Assembly (NCBI GenBank): GCA_902761265.1 | Contig: CACWJV010000136.1 | Coordinates: 1-7,192 of the forward strand | DNA: 7,192 nucleotides | Direction of reading: 5' to 3' | Origin: Oscillospiraceae bacterium | GTDB taxonomy: Bacteria > Bacillota > Clostridia > Oscillospirales > Acutalibacteraceae | Made by a program: the position numbers and the translations under genes | Notes under the pieces: model-generated | Seen by the model: only the letters and a program-made list of their open reading frames with translations | Database searches by the model: none | What the model was told of the DNA's origin: nothing | In this document: piece by piece, positions 5,818 to 7,192 of the stretch | Layout: each line of letters starts with the position of its first letter | Numbering within the stretch: the stretch's first letter is position 1

Positions 5818-6990
5818 ATGACCCTGCTCCTTTGTGTGATCTATCTCGGCTTTGTGGCGCTCGGGCTGCCGGACTCGCTGTTCGGTGCGGCGTGGCCGAT
5901 TTTGCAAACGCAGCTAAACGTACCGCTGTCGTGGGCCGGATTTGTCACGATGATCATCTCCGGCGGCACAATTCTTGCCAGCCTTTTGTCCGACCGGCTG
6001 ACGTTCCGCTTCGGCGCGGCGAAAGTGACGGCGGTCAGCGTTGTCACCACTGCGCTGGCGCTGTTCGGGTTTTCGCATGCCACACGCTTCTGGATGCTGC
6101 TGTTGTTTGCCGTACCGCTCGGGCTCGGTGCCGGCGCGGTGGACGCGGCGCTCAACAATTTTGTGGCGCTGCACTTCTCGTCGCGTCACATGAGCTGGCT
6201 GCACTGCTTTTGGGGGCTCGGGGCGAGCATCAGTCCGTATATCATGGGCTTTTGGATCGCGCGGGACGCACGCTGGGATCGCGGCTATCTGACCGTGTCG
6301 CTCGTGCAGTTCGCGTTGTCGGCGGTGCTGTTTTTGAGTTTGCCGCTGTGGAAACGGGCGCAGGCGCAGCACCACACCGACGAGAAACGTACCGCGCCGA
6401 AAACGCTGCGTGAAATCTTCCGGCTGCCCGGCATCTTTTATGTGTTGTTCGCGTTTCTCTTTTACTGTGCAGTCGAAGCGACGGCGTTCGCGTGGACAAG
6501 CAGCTATCTTGTGCGCGAGCGGGCGATGCTGCCGGAGGACGCCGCGCGGTTTGCGTCGCTGTTTTATATCGGGATGACGCTCAGCCGATTTTTGAGCGGC
6601 TTTATTGCGGACAGGCTCGGCGACAAGCGGATGATCCGCCTGGGCTATTATGTATGCTTTGCGGGTCTGCTGCTGACGGTGTTGCCGGTTGCCTCTCCCC
6701 TGCCGTGTCTTTGCGGTCTTGCGCTCGCGGGCTTCGGCTGCGGTCCGATCTATCCGTCGATTATCCACGCGACGCCGGACGTGTTCGGCAAAGAGAATTC
6801 GCAGGCTGTGGTCGGCGTGCAGATGGCGTTCGCCTATACAGGCTCCACGCTGATGCCGCCGCTGTTCGGCCGGGTCGCGGACGCGTTTGGAATCGCGCTG
6901 TTTCCGTTTGCGCTGCTTTTGTTCACAGGGGCCGGATTTTTGTTGACGGAGATGCTGAACAGAAAGCAAGATTGCAAGATGACAAGATAG
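5818..6990 (+). CDS. Major facilitator superfamily transporter
   Basis: A 390-residue, roughly 12-helix secondary transporter. Its N-terminus begins directly with helix 1 (GFVALGLPDSLFG). MFS motif A-like loops appear in both halves: LLSDRLTFRFGAAK (about 56-69) and GFIADRLGDKR (261-271). A cytoplasmic central loop spans about 178-205. The segments GLPDS...WP, VDAALNNFVALH (109-119) and WLHCFWGLGASISP (127-140) resemble uncharacterised Firmicutes MFS members of the FucP-like type; the substrate cannot be assigned. GGGAG (5806-5810) lies 7 bases before ATG 5818, and the 12-base gap after the aldolase stop indicates cotranscription. Pairing with a threonine aldolase suggests movement of an amino acid or reaction product, as inference only. 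The last residues (KQDCKMTR) are encoded by an 8-base tandem repeat, so the tail is probably not functionally constrained. Confidence 0.9.
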   Translation: MTLLLCVIYLGFVALGLPDSLFGAAWPILQTQLNVPLSWAGFVTMIISGGTILASLLSDRLTFRFGAAKVTAVSVVTTALALFGFSHATRFWMLLLFAVPLGLGAGAVDAALNNFVALHFSSRHMSWLHCFWGLGASISPYIMGFWIARDARWDRGYLTVSLVQFALSAVLFLSLPLWKRAQAQHHTDEKRTAPKTLREIFRLPGIFYVLFAFLFYCAVEATAFAWTSSYLVRERAMLPEDAARFASLFYIGMTLSRFLSGFIADRLGDKRMIRLGYYVCFAGLLLTVLPVASPLPCLCGLALAGFGCGPIYPSIIHATPDVFGKENSQAVVGVQMAFAYTGSTLMPPLFGRVADAFGIALFPFALLLFTGAGFLLTEMLNRKQDCKMTR

Positions 6991-7003
6991 CAAGAAGACA
7001 AGA
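6964..7003 (+). repeat. Five-copy 8-base imperfect tandem repeat across the transporter stop codon
   Basis: CAAGA recurs at 6967, 6975, 6983, 6991 and 6999, exactly every 8 bases. The units are AAGCAAGA, TTGCAAGA, TGACAAGA, TAGCAAGA and AGACAAGA (general form NNRCAAGA). The TAG stop (6988-6990) begins the fourth unit. A period of 8 is not a multiple of 3, so copy-number change would shift the frame and alter the C-terminus. Seen directly in the sequence. Confidence 0.85.
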
Positions 7004-7040
7004 AATGAGCACCTGCCGTTTGACAGGTGCTTGTTCATTT
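7004..7040 (+). terminator. Terminator of the aldolase-transporter operon
   Basis: AGCACCTG (7008-7015) pairs with CAGGTGCT (7024-7031) around an 8-base loop. Four more pairs, two of them G-T, can extend the stem outward (7004-7007 with 7032-7035). It is followed by a T-rich but interrupted tail (TTGTTCATTTT). It starts 14 bases after the transporter stop. Confidence 0.75.
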
Positions 7041-7078
7041 TCAGAACCCTTCGGCCCTATTTCCTTGGCTCTTAGCCT

Positions 7079-7110
7079 AAAAAAAGACCGCCGTTGGGCG
7101 ATCTTTTTTT
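7079..7110. terminator. Bidirectional intrinsic terminator between convergent genes
   Basis: AAAAAAAGA (7079-7087) pairs with TCTTTTTTT (7102-7110) outside a CGCC/GGCG core (7089-7092 with 7097-7100) with one C-A mismatch and a GTTG loop. It has U-tracts in both directions. It lies 8 bases past the stop of the minus-strand gene at the right edge and also backs up the operon terminator from the left. Confidence 0.8.
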
Positions 7111-7117
7111 CTATGGG

Positions 7118-7192
7118 TTACGCTTTTTTCGCGGTCGCAAGCTTGATGATGAACAGCGTGCCGATCATCAGAACGATGGCAACCGGGAGCAC
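7118..7192 (-). CDS. C-terminal end of a probable membrane protein (partial, 5' end outside window)
   Basis: Only the last 24 codons and the TAA stop (7118-7120) are inside the window. The visible residues are a hydrophobic stretch, VLPVAIVLMIGTLFI, followed by IKLATAKKA and the stop. This looks like a final transmembrane helix with a short basic cytoplasmic tail. The product cannot be identified. Support for a real gene is the open frame to the edge and the terminator 8 bases after the stop, with its T-tract on the correct side for this strand. Confidence 0.6.
   Translation of the reverse strand: MLPVAIVLMIGTLFIIKLATAKKA

Noticed and set aside
5914..7038. Minus-strand open frame of 374 codons opposite the MFS gene
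   Set aside because: The translation is extremely Arg/Gln/His rich with no domain character and would start inside the operon terminator; it mirrors the codon bias of the real plus-strand gene.
7065..7079. GGCT/AGCC mini-hairpin before the bidirectional terminator
   Set aside because: Only four base pairs and no supporting context; likely chance.

Overview
The window reads as chromosomal DNA of a low-to-mid GC Gram-positive anaerobe, most likely a Clostridia member of the Ruminococcaceae/Oscillospiraceae type. This is inferred from strong AAGGAGG-type ribosome binding sites, sigma-A promoters with TG-extended -10 boxes, U-tract hairpin terminators, and the gene families present. No species call is possible from sequence alone. 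There is no tRNA, rRNA, CRISPR array, insertion sequence or other mobile element, and no gene-free stretch longer than 300 bases.

Left part (1-1663, all minus strand). The window opens inside an ATP-dependent 6-phosphofructokinase gene (pfkA) whose 3' end lies outside the window. Its start is ambiguous: no ATG precedes the conserved IGVLTSGGD motif. Upstream is a self-contained unit for a small secreted protein of unknown function, with its own near-consensus promoter, a hairpin-bearing leader and a strong terminator.

Centre (1580-3995, minus strand). A two-gene operon encodes two paralogous regulators, each exactly 378 residues. Each chain carries two TetR-type helix-turn-helix segments, one N-terminal and one near residue 220, so each looks like two TetR monomers fused in a row. 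The genes overlap by 8 bases, share one promoter and end at a hairpin terminator. This double-TetR pair is the most unusual content of the window. The genes controlled are not evident, because every neighbouring unit has its own promoter and terminator.

Right part. A DUF308/HdeD-like six-helix membrane protein (minus) is transcribed divergently from a threonine aldolase gene and an MFS transporter gene that form an operon (plus). The intergenic region holds a TTGACA-16-TATAAT promoter for the aldolase and a TTGACG-17-TAAACT promoter for the membrane protein. The operon ends at a hairpin preceded by five copies of an 8-base repeat that runs across the transporter stop codon. The window closes with a bidirectional terminator and the last 24 codons of another minus-strand gene, probably a membrane protein.

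Metabolically the window links glycolysis (pfkA), amino-acid breakdown (threonine to glycine and acetaldehyde) and transport, but the units look independently transcribed.
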